Assembly (NCBI GenBank): GCA_023129355.1 | Contig: JAGMCC010000075.1 | Span: forward strand, 1 to 6,257 | Length of the DNA: 6,257 bases | Direction of reading: 5' to 3' | DNA from: Dehalococcoidia bacterium | Lineage (GTDB): Bacteria > Chloroflexota > Dehalococcoidia > E44-bin15 | Shown here: piece by piece, positions 5,371-6,257 of the stretch | How the letters are laid out: each line of letters begins with the position of its first letter | Numbering within the stretch: the first letter of the stretch is position 1 | The notes under the pieces: generated by a model | The model's input: only the letters and a program-made list of their open reading frames with translations | Database searches by the model: none | What the model was told of the DNA's origin: nothing | Position numbers and translations under genes: made by a program

Positions 5371-5560
5371 AAGCATTCCTATCGGCGCGGTGTGGGATGT
5401 CTGCTGTCTCCGGAGAGCGGTTCATGAGGGGCAGGCACTGATCCGCTCACTATCCTAAACGCCTGATGCATCAGCCATTATGGGCTAATTTGTGTGCATC
5501 CAGTCTAAGTCGCAGGCGGATGCTAGAACGATGCCTGGCTGGTGTCCTTTGTGCCTTTGG
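5371..5560. other. convergent intergenic region, no clear terminator
   Basis: This lies between the 3' ends of the Cys-rich membrane protein and the hydrolase. It holds perfect palindromes TCTCCGGAGA (5407-5416) and CTGATGCATCAG (5463-5474), plus a loose 6-bp pair GAGCGG/CCGCTC (5415-5420, 5443-5448). None is followed by a T-run, so I cannot name a terminator for either gene. Confidence 0.3.
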
Positions 5561-6256
5561 TCAAGAGGTTAGGAACGCCTCACGAAGCGCTGCAGTGGCT
5601 TCATCTATGGCATCTCTGGCTCGGTCCAACAACCCGTCCATGGATATGAAGCCGTGGACCATACCTGCATAGCGTGTGCACTTTGTGGGGACGCCCGCTT
5701 CTTTCAATCGGTTCCCGTAGGCTTCGCCCTCGTCTCTCAATACGTCAAACTCACCTGTTATCACCAGCGCAGGAGGCAGGCCACTGAGGTCTGGAGCCAA
5801 CAATGGGGATGCAGTCCAGTTCCACCTATCCTCTTCACACCCGAGGTAGTGATCTCGAAAGTACTCCACATCCGCCTTAGTGAGCAGATAACCATCCCCA
5901 AAGTCGCGGTGTGAATCGGTGTCAAAAGAGTAAAGATTGGTTGCAGGATATATAAGCAATTGATATACCAGGCGAGGGCCATTACGATCACGTGCCATGA
6001 GAGATACCACTGCTGCTAAATTGCCTCCCGCGCTGTCTCCACCGACTGCAATACGGGCTGAATCACCGTTTATGCGATTTGCATTGTCAGCAACCCATTG
6101 GGTCGCGGCGTATGCATCGTCCACTGCTGCCGGGAACTTATGCTCTGGTGCCAGTCGGTAGTCAACGGAAACTACAACACAGGACGCTCCGTTTACGAGA
6201 GAGCGGCATAGGTTGTCGTGGGTATCAAGGTCGCAGATAACCCAGCCGCCGCCGTG
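5561..6256 (-). CDS. alpha/beta hydrolase, HSL (GDXG) family, N-terminus cut by window edge
   Basis: The last 231 residues of a lipase/esterase of the hormone-sensitive-lipase family (alpha/beta hydrolase fold-3), which hydrolyses carboxyl esters, usually short-chain, in the cytoplasm. In order from the right edge: HGGGW oxyanion-hole motif (visible residues 1-5), SVDYRLAPEHKFPAAVDDAY (30-49), nucleophile elbow GDSAGG with Ser75, catalytic Asp171 in GEFDVLRDEG, and catalytic His201 in VHGF. The triad is complete. Family members are about 300-320 aa, so roughly 80 N-terminal residues lie beyond 6257. A GTG at 6124 is internal (inside PAAVDDAY) and is not a start. The stop is TGA at 5561-5563. 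The natural substrate cannot be told from sequence, and no partner gene is visible. Confidence 0.93.
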   Translation of the reverse strand, partial: HGGGWVICDLDTHDNLCRSLVNGASCVVVSVDYRLAPEHKFPAAVDDAYAATQWVADNANRINGDSARIAVGGDSAGGNLAAVVSLMARDRNGPRLVYQLLIYPATNLYSFDTDSHRDFGDGYLLTKADVEYFRDHYLGCEEDRWNWTASPLLAPDLSGLPPALVITGEFDVLRDEGEAYGNRLKEAGVPTKCTRYAGMVHGFISMDGLLDRARDAIDEATAALREAFLTS

Positions 6257-6257
6257 G

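Noticed and set aside
5463..5474. Perfect palindrome CTGATGCATCAG as a terminator or operator
   Set aside because: There is no T-run, no loop and no nearby promoter. A lone 12-bp palindrome in 6 kb is not strong evidence.

Overview
The window looks like a chromosomal segment from an anaerobic bacterium that uses the Wood-Ljungdahl pathway. My best guess is Chloroflexota, Dehalococcoidia or a relative. The basis is the mix of an acetyl-CoA synthase gene, a beta-oxidation-type thiolase and a Cys-rich four-helix membrane protein of a kind I associate with such anaerobes. This is inferred from gene content; no rRNA or marker gene is present.

Left part (2-1832, all minus strand): a two-gene transcription unit. 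A near-consensus promoter (1804-1832) and a leader of about 100 nt precede a small general-stress (YflT-like) domain protein (1272-1697). After 22 nt comes the 5' part of acsB, the acetyl-CoA synthase subunit of CODH/ACS. AcsB runs off the left edge before its A-cluster cysteines.

Middle (about 1880-3840): a zone of gene decay around one intact gene. A 150-bp 3' scrap of an IS3-family element (plus strand, with a likely right inverted repeat) lies just past the 3' end of an intact 402-aa thiolase (minus). Directly upstream of the thiolase is the C-terminal stump of an acyl-CoA synthetase with two in-frame stops. This suggests the thiolase once sat in a ligase-thiolase fatty-acid operon. The stump ends abruptly at a 10-bp inverted repeat. 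Beyond it lies a structured non-coding stretch holding a clear intrinsic terminator, preceded by what resembles a tRNA/tmRNA 3' end. That arrangement is expected at an old integration or deletion junction. Positions 3841-4150 hold no gene I can support.

Right part (4151-6257): a DUF454/YbaN-type inner-membrane protein (minus) and a 202-aa membrane protein with ten cysteines (plus) are divergently transcribed, and I can point to a promoter for each. The Cys-rich gene converges on an HSL-family (GDXG) alpha/beta hydrolase (minus) that is cut by the right edge and lacks its N-terminus.

I see no CRISPR array, complete RNA gene, complete mobile element or defence system. The least explained parts are the ten-cysteine membrane protein, the pairing of a stress-domain protein with acsB, and the structured junction at 3575-3780.
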